Both the position numbers and the translations under genes were made by a program. A DNA stretch of 64,000 nucleotides from the NCBI GenBank assembly GCA_022648295.1, contig JALCME010000008.1, positions 62,001 through 126,000 of the forward strand. Reading direction: 5' to 3'. The stretch comes from Bacteroides sp. (GTDB lineage: Bacteria > Bacteroidota > Bacteroidia > Bacteroidales > Bacteroidaceae). The notes below the pieces were generated by a model. It saw nothing but the letters and a program-made list of their open reading frames with translations, ran no database searches and had not been told where the DNA came from. Below, one piece after another: positions 34,862 through 44,815 of the stretch (position 1 is its first letter; every line of letters begins with the position of its first letter).

Positions 34862-34898
34862 AATCCCCGGAATACTATAACTTAGTTCTCCGGGGATT
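34862..34898. terminator. Hairpin between convergent genes
   Basis: AATCCCCGGA (34862-34871) and its exact complement (34889-34898) flank a 17-base loop, between the deaminase gene and the convergent OmpP1-like gene. The T tract is short on both strands, so it may serve both. Confidence 0.6.
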
Positions 34899-34946
34899 TA
34901 AATCAAAAACACACATATTTGCAATGAAAGATATTACTTGCTTATT

Positions 34947-36626
34947 TTAAAACCGCATGCCTAATGTTAATAGAACTTGGCTACGAGAATCGGTAACTTT
35001 CGTTGTAGTTGGAGAGACTAAATTCGTTACATTTCCATCTTGTACCGGGAAAAAGAAAGGATAAAAATCAGCTTTCTGTACGGAATACTTATAAGCTAAA
35101 TCAGCATAGAACAGAGAACCACGATAGCCTATGCCCAGAGTATAATTACTCAAAGACTTGAGATTGGCGAAATCGGTATCTGTCTGTATAGAATTCACTG
35201 GTAAATATTTAACAGCATCGTTTTTATAAGCGGAAGAACTGTAATTATAACCTAAACGGAGAGCGAATTCAGGAACAACCTTATATTCCAAACCTGCGCG
35301 AATAGTGCTCACCCCCTTTAAACACAGCTTGGCCTCTCTTGTTTCATAATCTTTTTTATTCCCATCAGAATCGTAGTATCTCATAGAAGAATAATCCTTA
35401 TATTCGTACTCTGCTCCCAGCGCAAGCTGGCTACCAATTGTATACGCCAAACTCAGGTTATAAGTCCATGGAGTATTCAGCTTATACTCCTGCTTCATAT
35501 CATAATTATTTAAATAGTCATAACTATCTACCGTAAAAGAAACCTTTTTCTGCTCTTGTTCAGAATACAAATCAGAAACAAGACGTGCAGAAGTGCCCCA
35601 TGTTAGATTATAAAAGATTGGAGTATGTACCGCAAGTCCCACACGCAAAGGTGAATACTCAAAAGGACGAAATATTGCTCCCAGTTTTACGTCAAAACCC
35701 GATCCCGTCACTTTATTGAAACTTTCTAAGAAATATCCACTTCCTGTAGGACTTCCATTTGCATTACGAAAATCTTCATCATACAACGTATATTTATTAT
35801 AATCCACATCATAAGCTCCAACAGTCAATCCGAGATAGATCCGATCATTAAAATTAAATGCAATATTAAAATCATATTGATCAATTCCTCCGGTCTCCCG
35901 CGAACGAAATTCACGTAAATACGGATAGTCATTATCTCCAAGCATACTTATATAAGAGTCCTCAAGGTATAGCGGATTCCCATCTTTATCCTTTAGTTGA
36001 TTATTGTCTTTATCCATGTAGGGGTATCCCGTATTATTAGTAGTTACCTGCGGATCTATCAAATGACCTTTATAGGCTAATGCAGAAAGCCAACCAATAT
36101 TACCATCATTAAACGGATTAGTATTATTCCAAGACTGAGGCGTTGGATTAATTCCTTTAGAAAATGACTCTATAAAAAAAAGTTGAGACATTCCATTCAG
36201 GTCACCAGCCAAATCCATACTGCGATTAAACGATTTCGCCTTATGATAATTAAATCCAATATTCACATATCGCAACGGAGTTTCATTTCCTATCTTTGTA
36301 GCTATCACAAAGCCTGCATTATCAAAACTCCAACGATTTTTATCTGCATTAAATGATTCTCCCTCGTATTTGCTTTTTGTTCCCATACTAGAATACCCAA
36401 AAGACATCATGGCATCATTACTGCGATAAATACCTATACCAGCCGGATTTGTTCCAATAGTTGATATATCACCACCCAAGGCTCCCATAGCACCTCCCAT
36501 CCCAACAAAACGGGCTGTTCCATTTAAATCCTTACTAGCCATATCCGTAGCATCATATATAGTCTGTGCGCCTGCACCTACTGCTACAAATAAGCCCAGT
36601 GCTATCATTGTCATTTTATTTTTCAT
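34947..36626 (-). CDS. OmpP1/FadL-family outer-membrane transport protein
   Basis: The 559-residue product is a beta-barrel with a signal peptide (MKNKMTMIALGLFVAVGAGAQ) and a FadL/OmpP1-like plug start: MASKDLNGTARFVGMGGAMG, then GGDISTIGTNPAGIGIYRS. It ends with LGMRF, an outer-membrane C-terminal motif. The family imports hydrophobic molecules such as long-chain fatty acids, and Bacteroides members are often annotated as hemin receptor. I chose ATG at 36626 rather than earlier in-frame starts, as it opens the signal peptide. It lies 45 bp after the low-complexity gene. Confidence 0.87.
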   Translation of the reverse strand: MKNKMTMIALGLFVAVGAGAQTIYDATDMASKDLNGTARFVGMGGAMGALGGDISTIGTNPAGIGIYRSNDAMMSFGYSSMGTKSKYEGESFNADKNRWSFDNAGFVIATKIGNETPLRYVNIGFNYHKAKSFNRSMDLAGDLNGMSQLFFIESFSKGINPTPQSWNNTNPFNDGNIGWLSALAYKGHLIDPQVTTNNTGYPYMDKDNNQLKDKDGNPLYLEDSYISMLGDNDYPYLREFRSRETGGIDQYDFNIAFNFNDRIYLGLTVGAYDVDYNKYTLYDEDFRNANGSPTGSGYFLESFNKVTGSGFDVKLGAIFRPFEYSPLRVGLAVHTPIFYNLTWGTSARLVSDLYSEQEQKKVSFTVDSYDYLNNYDMKQEYKLNTPWTYNLSLAYTIGSQLALGAEYEYKDYSSMRYYDSDGNKKDYETREAKLCLKGVSTIRAGLEYKVVPEFALRLGYNYSSSAYKNDAVKYLPVNSIQTDTDFANLKSLSNYTLGIGYRGSLFYADLAYKYSVQKADFYPFFFPVQDGNVTNLVSPTTTKVTDSRSQVLLTLGMRF

Positions 36627-36671
36627 AACCAACATCTTTTTAATGTCAAACACTCATCTATCTTCACGCTT

Positions 36672-38000
36672 TTATCTTCGTCTCGTAGATCCGCCTCCAC
36701 TGGAACGGGTACTTCCACTTGAACGAGATGAACCGCCACCTGAAGAGTAGCTGCTACCACTCGAACGGGAACTATTACCTGATGAGTAGGAAGAGCGACC
36801 GCTATCATAAGATCTGCTATTATTATAAGAAGGTGTTGAAGAGCTTCTACGACTTTCACCAGAATAAGAACTCCGAGACGGAGCGTCAGAGCTTCCACGA
36901 CTATAAGTAGGAGTAGTGCTCCTGTAAGTTCGGGATGAAGAAGAGCGTTCCGATGGAGACGCACTGCTACGCACGCTTTCTACATTTCTGGTATAAGAGC
37001 TATTCCGCGTACTGCTAGGACGTGTATACATCGTTCTTCTGGAAGAAGCCGCATCAGTACGTTCATAGCCTGACCGTTCTTCAGTAGAACGGGTGCCAAC
37101 CACCCGGCGTACAGTTGTCGTACCCCGTCTCACTTGACCGTTTTGCATGCTTCTGGAAGTATACAAACCACGACGCATATCACCGGAAGTACCATTAGAA
37201 ATAACCCTGCGCACATTCTCCGGACGTGATCCAAAGGAACGACGATTGGTGTAATATCCAGGAGAGCTCCAATGACTACCTCCCCAATAACCGCCGCCAC
37301 CGTAATAGCCTGGAGAATAATGATGGTGATAATATCCACCCCAGCCCCCATAGAAGCCTCCCCAGCCAAAAGACCAGTCATTATACCAACCACCCCAACC
37401 ATAGTTATTCCAACCATAATAAGGATAGCCTCCCCAACCGTAAGAATTGTAACGCCAATCCCACCATAAGCGATTAGTAAATGTAGGGAATGCATAAGCA
37501 TACATTCCATCAGTATAAACATTCCAATCCCAGGAATTTGATCCATAAACAATATCCCAATAAAGAGGACTGCTAATGCTCACGGCAAAACGTGGATTAC
37601 GAAAACGGATTAAACGCAAAGCATATTCATAGTCATCCTCACTTCCGTCAAATCCATTCACCCACTCACCATCAGGATCAGAAACTGGCTTTTCCTCCAC
37701 ATATAAAGTATCATTATCCATAGAGAAATTATTATCTTTCGATGTATAACGACGATTGTATTCATCTACATCACGGATATTTCCTTTACGGTCTTTTATA
37801 ATAACTGTGGTATTTCCCGGAGATGTATAAACAGTAGTCGGCGCATTCGACTTTACTACAACTTGCTTTTTTTCAGGCGCTTTCTTCTCTTCCTTTTGAT
37901 TTTTGGAAGGAATGTAGTAAAGGTCGTCATCTATGCTTTGTGCCGAAAGCGACCACGGAAGGCACAAGGCAAAAAGCGATAAAAAAACAATCTTTTTCAT
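36672..38000 (-). CDS. Secreted Ser/Arg/Gly/Tyr-rich low-complexity protein
   Basis: The 442-residue product has a signal peptide (residues 1-20, ending SLSAQ), an ordered acidic N-terminal third, then a Trp/Gly/Tyr-rich segment (about 175-260, runs such as YGWGGYPYYGWNNYGW) and a long C-terminal tail (about 265-442) of Ser, Arg and Gly with few hydrophobic residues, ending STRRR. Similar Bacteroides proteins are annotated as vitellogenin-like only because of composition. The tail is strongly basic and probably disordered. It shares direction with the FadL-like gene and may be co-transcribed. Function is unknown. Confidence 0.75.
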   Translation of the reverse strand: MKKIVFLSLFALCLPWSLSAQSIDDDLYYIPSKNQKEEKKAPEKKQVVVKSNAPTTVYTSPGNTTVIIKDRKGNIRDVDEYNRRYTSKDNNFSMDNDTLYVEEKPVSDPDGEWVNGFDGSEDDYEYALRLIRFRNPRFAVSISSPLYWDIVYGSNSWDWNVYTDGMYAYAFPTFTNRLWWDWRYNSYGWGGYPYYGWNNYGWGGWYNDWSFGWGGFYGGWGGYYHHHYSPGYYGGGGYWGGSHWSSPGYYTNRRSFGSRPENVRRVISNGTSGDMRRGLYTSRSMQNGQVRRGTTTVRRVVGTRSTEERSGYERTDAASSRRTMYTRPSSTRNSSYTRNVESVRSSASPSERSSSSRTYRSTTPTYSRGSSDAPSRSSYSGESRRSSSTPSYNNSRSYDSGRSSYSSGNSSRSSGSSYSSGGGSSRSSGSTRSSGGGSTRRR

Positions 38001-38114
38001 ATTTACAGGTTTTATAAGTTGTACATCACTATTTCACGACTCAAAGATAGCCATGGTTTTCACCGTTTACGGGATATTTTCCCCAAAGATTTATAGGGAT
38101 TTCCCTAAATGGCT

Positions 38115-38122
38115 TATCTTTG
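38115..38122 (+). promoter_or_regulatory. -7 promoter element upstream of prmA
   Basis: An exact TATCTTTG, with a TTTA at -33 spacing of 21 bp, lies 95 bp before the prmA ATG. A GGGATTTCCC palindrome is just upstream near 38096. Confidence 0.6.
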
Positions 38123-38216
38123 CAATCACTAATGCAACACATATAGATCCATTCTTTAATTAAGAACAAGTTATCAGGAGTGATTGCATCTACATTTAAC
38201 AATAAATTATATTTCA

Positions 38217-39059
38217 ATGAAATATTTAGAATTTAAATTTCATCCCGTTCCTTGTACTGAAACCATAAATGATGTATTATCTGCCGTTTTGGGAGACATC
38301 GGCTTTGAAAGCTTTGTGGAACAGACAGATGGCATTGCGGCATACATACCTCAAAACTCATATAAAGAGCACGCTCTTCAAGAAACCATCGCAAATTTTC
38401 CTATAAATAACGTAAGCATTGAGTATACTTATCTGGAAGCGGAAGATAAGGACTGGAATCAAGAATGGGAGAAGAATTTCTTTCAGCCTATCGTAATAGA
38501 CAACCGATGCGTAATCCACAGTACATTTCATCACGATGTCCCCAAAGCTCAATATGATATTATAATTAATCCACAGATGGCCTTCGGAACAGGACATCAC
38601 GAAACAACAAGTCTCATCATCTCTGAATTACTGGATGCTGATTTGCAAAAGAAATCGGTACTTGATATGGGATGTGGCACTTCGATACTCGCAATACTAG
38701 CCCGTATGCGTGGTGCTTCTTCATGTACGGCAATAGATATTGATGACTGGTGTGTGCGCAATTCACTTGAAAACATCGTCCTAAATAAAGTAGACAACAT
38801 AAGTGTATCACAAGGTGATGCATCTGCTCTTACCGGCAAAGGACCTTTTGACGTCATCATTGCCAATATAAACCGCAATATACTTTTAAACGACATGAAA
38901 CAATATGTGAAATGCATGCATCCCGGTTCCGAACTATACATGAGTGGATTCTATGTGGAAGATATTCCTGCTATACAAACGGAAGCAGAGCGTAATGGAC
39001 TTAAGTTCGTCAATCACAGGCAAAAAAACCGATGGACTGCTGTAAAATTCACAGCATAA
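38217..39059 (+). CDS. prmA: Ribosomal protein L11 methyltransferase
   Basis: The 280-residue S-adenosylmethionine-dependent enzyme trimethylates ribosomal protein L11. Its class I motifs are VLDMGCGTSILAILARMRGA (motif I) and PFDVIIANINRNILL (motif IV, with NINRN as the NPP-like site). MAFGTGHHETTSLI is a PrmA hallmark. I chose ATG at 38217 since earlier starts add an AT-rich leader. It is a single gene with its own promoter, convergent to the permease pair. Confidence 0.93.
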   Translation: MKYLEFKFHPVPCTETINDVLSAVLGDIGFESFVEQTDGIAAYIPQNSYKEHALQETIANFPINNVSIEYTYLEAEDKDWNQEWEKNFFQPIVIDNRCVIHSTFHHDVPKAQYDIIINPQMAFGTGHHETTSLIISELLDADLQKKSVLDMGCGTSILAILARMRGASSCTAIDIDDWCVRNSLENIVLNKVDNISVSQGDASALTGKGPFDVIIANINRNILLNDMKQYVKCMHPGSELYMSGFYVEDIPAIQTEAERNGLKFVNHRQKNRWTAVKFTA

Positions 39060-39104
39060 AAGAAGTTCCATCGAATTCTTTGATAAAAAGTATCCATAAA
39101 GTAA

Positions 39105-40370
39105 TTATTCATCTTTTAATATTTCCACAGGGGATATACGGCTTATAGTATGTGCGGGAATATAAACGCCAAGCCATGTAACTATAAGCATCAAGACATA
39201 TACAATAAATGTGACAATTATAAAATGATAAAAGAAATAATTTGTTATATATAAATTATCATTGCCAGGGATATTATCGTTCAGTTTATAGAGACCTTCG
39301 AAATAGGCCCATTGAAAATATAAGAAACAACCTATAAGCACTGCAACAGTTGTCATTACAAAAGCTTCCCTAATCAGCATCCAATAAATACCTCTAGGTG
39401 AAGCACCATATGAAAGCCGGATACCTATTTCTTCACGCCGGGTTCGTGTATGAAACCAAAAAGTGCCACTAACAGCCAATAATAAATTAATTATAAAAAA
39501 GTAAGCCAGTACATATTTCATCCGTATTTCATTTGTCACCCCTTCTTGGATATCACTTTCACTCTGTACCAGATGAAAAGGAGCCAATTTGCTGAAAACA
39601 AGAGAACCGGATACAAGATGATCATCTATCCATGGCATAAATTCTTCCATAAAATGTTTTTCCGAAACACCGGATTTAGTACGAAAGAAGATTCGTACGC
39701 TATGTTTAAACGCCCAATCTGGCATTTTATCCAACCACGGCACAAAACGTATAAGATACGGTTGCATACTATTACGCATTTTAACAGGTTTCACCAACCC
39801 TACTACGCGCATTTCCGCACTATCCGGACCATAAACTCGTTTTCCAACTAAATCACCTTTATTATTGGATAGTAGTTTTGCTGCATCTTCCGTCATCAAA
39901 ATTGTACCGGAAGTAAATTTTGTATTTTCTAATGTTTCCCAAGTCCCGTCTTTTGCTGAACAAAAGCGCCAAGTTTGAAAGAAACTAGAATGAGGGAAAA
40001 AGGGAATATAAGACATAGGCACTTTCATTGTATCTTTATAGACAAAACTCACATTGTTTCCAGGAGAACTTGGATAAGCACCCCGCAAGACACAAGTTGC
40101 CGACTCAATATCTCGATAATTTCGTAACTCTTCCATGATGCGCTCATAATCTCTAAGTGGAACAGAAATTGTATCCGTTAAATTACGTACCAGCTCTAGA
40201 CGATATAAACCATCTGCATCATATCCACCCGGAATGGATTGATTATATTTTAAAACAAACAGAGGATCAATAATAGCCCAACTCACAATAGTAATCACTA
40301 CCAATTCCAACATAATCCAAAGATTATGCCGTCGGGTATTCCACAACATTTTAATAATTTGCCTCAGCAT
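39105..40370 (-). CDS. ABC transporter permease, FtsX/MacB type (second of pair)
   Basis: This 421-residue protein has an N-terminal membrane helix (about 18-38), a large periplasmic domain (about 45-280) and three C-terminal helices with the FtsX core RRREEIGIRLSYGASPRGIYWMLIREA. It belongs to the MacB-like permeases that transmit force across the envelope or export peptides and lipids. It lies 5 bp after the homologous gene upstream. No ATP-binding subunit is near. Confidence 0.85.
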   Translation of the reverse strand: MLRQIIKMLWNTRRHNLWIMLELVVITIVSWAIIDPLFVLKYNQSIPGGYDADGLYRLELVRNLTDTISVPLRDYERIMEELRNYRDIESATCVLRGAYPSSPGNNVSFVYKDTMKVPMSYIPFFPHSSFFQTWRFCSAKDGTWETLENTKFTSGTILMTEDAAKLLSNNKGDLVGKRVYGPDSAEMRVVGLVKPVKMRNSMQPYLIRFVPWLDKMPDWAFKHSVRIFFRTKSGVSEKHFMEEFMPWIDDHLVSGSLVFSKLAPFHLVQSESDIQEGVTNEIRMKYVLAYFFIINLLLAVSGTFWFHTRTRREEIGIRLSYGASPRGIYWMLIREAFVMTTVAVLIGCFLYFQWAYFEGLYKLNDNIPGNDNLYITNYFFYHFIIVTFIVYVLMLIVTWLGVYIPAHTISRISPVEILKDE

Positions 40371-40375
40371 ATTTA

Positions 40376-41683
40376 TTATTTCTGTTTATTAAGCGAATAA
40401 ACAATTTCTTTTTTTAAAGTTACATAAGCTGGAATTAATGCTGAACACACATTCAGCACAATACAAACCATAAAGGTCACCAAGAACAGAATGGGACTAA
40501 AGAGCATATCCGCAGTAAGACTCATCTGCGTAAGGTCAGATAAGGATTGCATCCCGCCATCCAAGATAGTTAATAACCAATCCTTTGCAAATAATATGAT
40601 TCCAAAAGATAACAATAATCCCAATACCCCACCGAAACAAGTGAGCAAAAGATTTTCCCACATAATTTGTGAGAATAACTGTTTCCCAGTCGCTCCAAAA
40701 GCTTTACGTACCCCCATTTCCGGAAGCCGATGCTCCATACATGAAGAAATCATTCCCGAGAGATTGAGCGCCGGTACTAACAATAGCATGCATAACCATA
40801 AACCTATCTGTTTAAAGATTTTAAGGAAATCCAGATCTTTCATATCTTCAGTGTAAAACAAGGTTTTCCAATATAGATAGGGCTGCCCGTGCATCAATAA
40901 AAAACTACCATCCTGATTTTGCTCATTAAATTTACGAACATACTCATCTACCCCAGCCCTTACTTCACGAATATTCAAAGCTGAAGGTAACAAAAATACA
41001 GCCTGAAACGGTCCAAGTATATCCCCATCAGAAGCACCTTGTATTGTATAACTAGGAATACTACTATATGGTAGCCACACTTCTGCATAGCTTACTTTAG
41101 TAACATAACTTGGAGACTTCACAACACCACACACCCGGTAATCTACGTAATTCAGCTCCATATGTCGCCCTACTATTTCAATTTCCCCAAATATGCGTCG
41201 TGCCATATCCTCTGAGACAACAGCTACATGCATTCCACTTTGAAAATCTGCATCTGTAAAAGGTTTCCCTTGAACAAAAGAGAAACCAAATATCTTCCAA
41301 AATTCCGGATCAGTTGCCTTTACCCAAACAGAAAATGGGCGTTTTACTCCATTAACCTTTACAAGCCAGCTCTCAGCATCCTTTACAGCTGACACTGCTT
41401 CAGTTCCTTTTAATGAAGAAAAACATTTTCTTATAAAATCGGAAGAGTATCTCCATGTATTATTTAACGAATGATCTTTTATATCCTGCATATGCGCTGT
41501 TGGTGCAATAGCCATACGAGTACGATATATTTCCGGATAAATGTCCGCGATCTTTATATAATAAATAATAACAAGTATCATCACCATAGAAATAGCCAGT
41601 CCAGTAGCTACAATATAAAATGTACTAAATAGTGGATTTTGACGTAACAAATGGATAGCTTGTCCCAAATATTTTTTTATCAT
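40376..41683 (-). CDS. ABC transporter permease, FtsX/MacB type (first of pair)
   Basis: The 435-residue protein has the same plan as its neighbour: an N-terminal helix (about 20-40), a periplasmic domain (about 45-300) and the C-terminal FtsX region with EHRLPEMGVRKAFGATGKQLF followed by helices. The two could form a heterodimer. No ATPase is encoded beside them, so the nucleotide-binding partner must be elsewhere in the genome. Bacteroides genomes hold many such permease pairs, commonly of unknown substrate. Confidence 0.85.
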   Translation of the reverse strand: MIKKYLGQAIHLLRQNPLFSTFYIVATGLAISMVMILVIIYYIKIADIYPEIYRTRMAIAPTAHMQDIKDHSLNNTWRYSSDFIRKCFSSLKGTEAVSAVKDAESWLVKVNGVKRPFSVWVKATDPEFWKIFGFSFVQGKPFTDADFQSGMHVAVVSEDMARRIFGEIEIVGRHMELNYVDYRVCGVVKSPSYVTKVSYAEVWLPYSSIPSYTIQGASDGDILGPFQAVFLLPSALNIREVRAGVDEYVRKFNEQNQDGSFLLMHGQPYLYWKTLFYTEDMKDLDFLKIFKQIGLWLCMLLLVPALNLSGMISSCMEHRLPEMGVRKAFGATGKQLFSQIMWENLLLTCFGGVLGLLLSFGIILFAKDWLLTILDGGMQSLSDLTQMSLTADMLFSPILFLVTFMVCIVLNVCSALIPAYVTLKKEIVYSLNKQK

Positions 41684-41897
41684 ACAAATAATCTACTTTA
41701 TCTTATTGAAAGCAAAGAACAATAAAAGTACCAAATTCTTTAAGAAAGTTATCCAACTGATTATCAGAGCAATATCAATAAATTATATTGTCCATATTCG
41801 AACATCTGTTCAATAATGAACGATGCTTTTATCCCTGTACAATTAGGTTCATATGATATACAATTAAATAATCAACATTTTTAACACAAATAAGTGA

Positions 41898-42749
41898 TCA
41901 CTTTTGCAAAGTAAGTGCTTTTAAGTCTTCCAGTGACCCATTAAAAACGTTTAGATCAACATCTTTTTTAATGCCCGGTACACTGCCTGCATCAGTATGT
42001 TGCCAAAAAGTCCAACGACCTTCGTACTTCACCGAATCCACATAATAATGGGCTATCCAGTAAGGATAGGAATCAAACACGGGATCATCCAAATAACGGG
42101 TCTTAAATTTATATGAGGTATAAAGAATAGGTTTCACCCCATAGTGGGTTTCGACACAATCGAGCCAAGTTTTAACAGCCGTTTTCAACTCGCCGACAGA
42201 ACGCTTGCCATTGCTCTCCACATCAAGCACCGGAGGTAAATCACCGACAGAAAGATGAACCGACCGAATAAAAAAATCAGCTTGTTTACGAGGATCTGTT
42301 TTGGGGGAGAAAAAATGATATGCCCCCCGAATAAAACCATACTGACGGGCGCAATCAAAATTATGGCTAAAAGCATCATCACTATGGTCGTCTCCTTCCG
42401 TAGCTTTCATAAAAATAAATCGAATAGGAAATCCTGTGTTTTGACTACTGATTAATTGCTCCCAATCAATGACACCTTGATGGTGGGATATATCAATTCC
42501 GTGCACTTCATAGCAGCAGGGCATGCACACTCCATACTCTTTCTGACCATGACAAGGCTTCCATCTATAAGCATACGGACGTATAAAAAACCAATAAAAT
42601 CCAGTAGAAAAAGCGATTACAACAACAAAGGCAATTATGTTACGTAGCCATGTAGGCATAGTACGTACCCGATGTTTTTTCACACGGCGGGAAGATCTCT
42701 TACGGGGCGTGGATTTACGGCGGGAAGTATTGCTTGTTTTTGCTGCCAT
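41898..42749 (-). CDS. GH25 lysozyme-like muramidase, membrane anchored
   Basis: The 283-residue product has a basic cytoplasmic start (residues 1-32, rich in Arg, Lys and Ser), a membrane helix (about 36-54) and a GH25 barrel: GIDISHHQGVIDW, FMKATEG, PVLDVESNG with the catalytic Asp/Glu, and WIAHYYVD. It should cut beta-1,4 bonds between N-acetylmuramic acid and N-acetylglucosamine, from the periplasmic face of the inner membrane. The unusually basic N-terminal tail may bind nucleic acid or the membrane. It is co-directional with pfp, 116 bp after it, with a terminator between. Confidence 0.9.
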   Translation of the reverse strand: MAAKTSNTSRRKSTPRKRSSRRVKKHRVRTMPTWLRNIIAFVVVIAFSTGFYWFFIRPYAYRWKPCHGQKEYGVCMPCCYEVHGIDISHHQGVIDWEQLISSQNTGFPIRFIFMKATEGDDHSDDAFSHNFDCARQYGFIRGAYHFFSPKTDPRKQADFFIRSVHLSVGDLPPVLDVESNGKRSVGELKTAVKTWLDCVETHYGVKPILYTSYKFKTRYLDDPVFDSYPYWIAHYYVDSVKYEGRWTFWQHTDAGSVPGIKKDVDLNVFNGSLEDLKALTLQK

Positions 42750-42815
42750 TACTTACTTAAGAAATAACAATAAACTATAGATACAAATATACAAATTAAA
42801 AGCAAAGAAGTGACT

Positions 42816-42849
42816 TAAAAAAGGGCGAGATTAAATGCCCCGCCCTTTT
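42816..42849 (-). terminator. Terminator after pfp
   Basis: A stem of AAAAGGGCG with its complement, then TTTTTT on the minus strand, lies 17 bp after the pfp stop, between pfp and the GH25 gene. Confidence 0.8.
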
Positions 42850-42865
42850 CCCTATCTAATATAAA

Positions 42866-44512
42866 TTATTGAGCATGCTCCAATTGAAGTGTCTTTGTCG
42901 GCTGATCACAAACTTCTGTTGGTCCAAAATATTGAATCGGACCCGGATAGACATAGTCAGTAACCATTGCCCAAGTATCACGTTTAGCAGCAAACGCTTT
43001 GAAAGGAGCACCATCCAATTTGACCAAGGCCTTCTGGATAACAGGTTTCATTTCACCATGGCGACGCTCCATATTCATCATCATTGTAATAGGCACGCCA
43101 CCGGCAATCCACTGATCGGCAGGAGCGGTAGTGTTCCGTACGGAAGACATATAGCCGGTTTTTCCATTAGCTATCAAGGCAGAAGCTGCATACCCCAGCG
43201 AGTAGCAATAGTCAGCATCATAATTGGAAGGAGCTGCACAACGACCTTCATAACCAAAAAAGTGGTGTTGGGCGGCAAACTTACCAACAAACTTACCTTC
43301 TTCTTTCCAGGAAGCAAGCTTAGTAGCAACCATTTCGGATAATAATTTTTCTGTTTCAATAAGAGAAACCTGTACATTTCCATGTGGATCACGGTCTAAT
43401 GACAATTGACGTGCCACACCCTCGGGCAAGCTGGCATACACCGTAGCATTTTCTTTCGAAAGCTTGCTGATGATATAGTCACGTTGATGAGATTTCTTGA
43501 TGTGAGAAAACTCTTCTGCATTAGCCGCCAGAAAGTCGTTCAATTCAGCAATCAAACGTTTCATAGCCGGGATAAATTCGATCAACCCCTCCGGTATAAG
43601 AACAGTTCCGAAATTATTCCCTTGAGCCGCACGCGCAGCTACAATCTGAGCAATATAAGTTACAATATCATCCAAAGACATATCCTTAGCTTCCACTTCT
43701 TCGGAAATAATGCAAATATTAGGTTGCACTTGCAACGCACATTCTAAAGCAATATGGGAAGCAGAGCGCCCCATCAATTTAATAAAATGCCAATATTTGC
43801 GAGCGGAATTACAATCACGCTGAATATTACCTATAACCTCAGAATAAACTTTGCAAGCCGTATCAAAACCGAAAGAGGTTTCAATCATTTCATTCTTAAG
43901 GTCACCATCAATGGTTTTCGGACAACCGATAACCTGCACACCACATTTCTTGGCGGCATAATATTCAGCTAGGACACAAGCGTTTGTATTCGAATCATCC
44001 CCACCTATGATAACTAAGGCTTTAATGCCTAATTCTTTTAAAATCTCATATCCCTTTTCAAACTGATCTACCGTTTCTAGTTTAGTACGACCAGAACCGA
44101 TAATATCAAATCCACCGGTATTACGATACTCATCAACGATATCAGCAGTTAGCTCCATATAATTATGATCAACCAACCCACCGGGGCCAAGAATAAATCC
44201 ATAAAGCTTGCAGTCTTTATTTAGTTTTTTTATACCATCAAATAATCCGGAAATTACATTATGTCCACCGGGAGCTTGCCCTCCAGAAAGAATAACTCCC
44301 ACATTAAAAGATTGATATCTAGCATTTTCACTAGCTGTTTCAAACTTAATCAAAGGCATCCCATAAGTATTTGGGAATAATTTCTGAATGGCATCCTGAT
44401 CGGCAACAGATTGGGTCGGAGCTCCCATCACTGCCTTTACAGTTCCTCTCAGAGCCTGTGGAAGTTTAGGCTGATACGCAGCCCTTGCAATTTGTAATGC
44501 ACTTTTAGTCAT
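42866..44512 (-). CDS. pfp: Pyrophosphate-dependent phosphofructokinase
   Basis: The 548-residue enzyme interconverts fructose 6-phosphate and fructose 1,6-bisphosphate with pyrophosphate. Key parts are [17 protein letters not shown] and [22 protein letters not shown]. The [14 protein letters not shown] segment is the PPi-type active site (Asp in TIDGD, Lys before it), where ATP-dependent enzymes carry Gly at the GGDD position. Length fits long PPi-PFKs of the PFK-beta type. I chose ATG at 44512 (MTKSALQ); an upstream start would lie in the promoter area. It is transcribed divergently from the DUF6266 gene, across the 44.6-kb inverted repeat. Confidence 0.94.
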   Translation of the reverse strand: MTKSALQIARAAYQPKLPQALRGTVKAVMGAPTQSVADQDAIQKLFPNTYGMPLIKFETASENARYQSFNVGVILSGGQAPGGHNVISGLFDGIKKLNKDCKLYGFILGPGGLVDHNYMELTADIVDEYRNTGGFDIIGSGRTKLETVDQFEKGYEILKELGIKALVIIGGDDSNTNACVLAEYYAAKKCGVQVIGCPKTIDGDLKNEMIETSFGFDTACKVYSEVIGNIQRDCNSARKYWHFIKLMGRSASHIALECALQVQPNICIISEEVEAKDMSLDDIVTYIAQIVAARAAQGNNFGTVLIPEGLIEFIPAMKRLIAELNDFLAANAEEFSHIKKSHQRDYIISKLSKENATVYASLPEGVARQLSLDRDPHGNVQVSLIETEKLLSEMVATKLASWKEEGKFVGKFAAQHHFFGYEGRCAAPSNYDADYCYSLGYAASALIANGKTGYMSSVRNTTAPADQWIAGGVPITMMMNMERRHGEMKPVIQKALVKLDGAPFKAFAAKRDTWAMVTDYVYPGPIQYFGPTEVCDQPTKTLQLEHAQ

Positions 44513-44630
44513 GTTGTTTATTTTTAAAGGTGTTAATAAAGTTTCGTTTCTAAAACCCCGCAAATTTCGTTTTTTTTCGGAGAATATGCAAACTTTTCAA
44601 AGACTTACCTTATTCAGTTTATAATCAATT

Positions 44631-44718
44631 TATCTCTGATATTGCTCCGATATATATCCCATAAATATACTATATATCAGAACTATAACGAATATATATC
44701 GGAGCAATATCAAAGATA
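44631..44718. repeat. Perfect 20-bp inverted repeat with 34-bp spacer
   Basis: GATATTGCTCCGATATATAT at 44638-44657 recurs as its exact reverse complement at 44692-44711. The arms extend outward to 27 bp with one mismatch (TATCTC/AAAGATA side), and the spacer is 34 bp, containing a further TATATATC. The outer end is about 38 bp before the -7 element of the DUF6266 gene. It could be a regulator binding site, a cruciform, or a remnant of a mobile element. Confidence 0.75.
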
Positions 44719-44755
44719 TACCAAAGTATATACGTCGAAAAATCAAAATTATACT

Positions 44756-44763
44756 TATCTTTG
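44756..44763 (+). promoter_or_regulatory. -7 promoter element of the DUF6266 gene
   Basis: An exact TATCTTTG lies 52 bp before the ATG at 44816 and 38 bp after the inverted repeat. No clear TTTG is seen at -33, which would make activator dependence possible. Confidence 0.6.
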
Positions 44764-44815
44764 TGGTTATAACAAAGCAGAATATAATATTAGCTGATAA
44801 TAAAAAATAGAATAT

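Larger units (their letters stand above)
44513..44815. other. 303-bp divergent intergenic region
   Basis: There is no gene. The stretch holds a possible pfp -7 element on the minus strand (44561-44568), the large inverted repeat at 44631-44718 and the DUF6266 promoter at 44756-44763. Both transcription units point outward, so the inverted repeat could affect either. Confidence 0.6.

Noticed and set aside
37130..37552. Overlapping minus-strand frame inside the low-complexity gene
   Set aside because: The low-complexity Trp/Gly/Tyr-rich coding sequence leaves other frames open by composition; the signal-peptide frame is the credible one.
44638..44711. Invertible promoter flanked by inverted repeats
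   Set aside because: The spacer is only 34 bp and contains no promoter; known Bacteroides invertons flank longer segments and use other arm sequences. No invertase gene is near.
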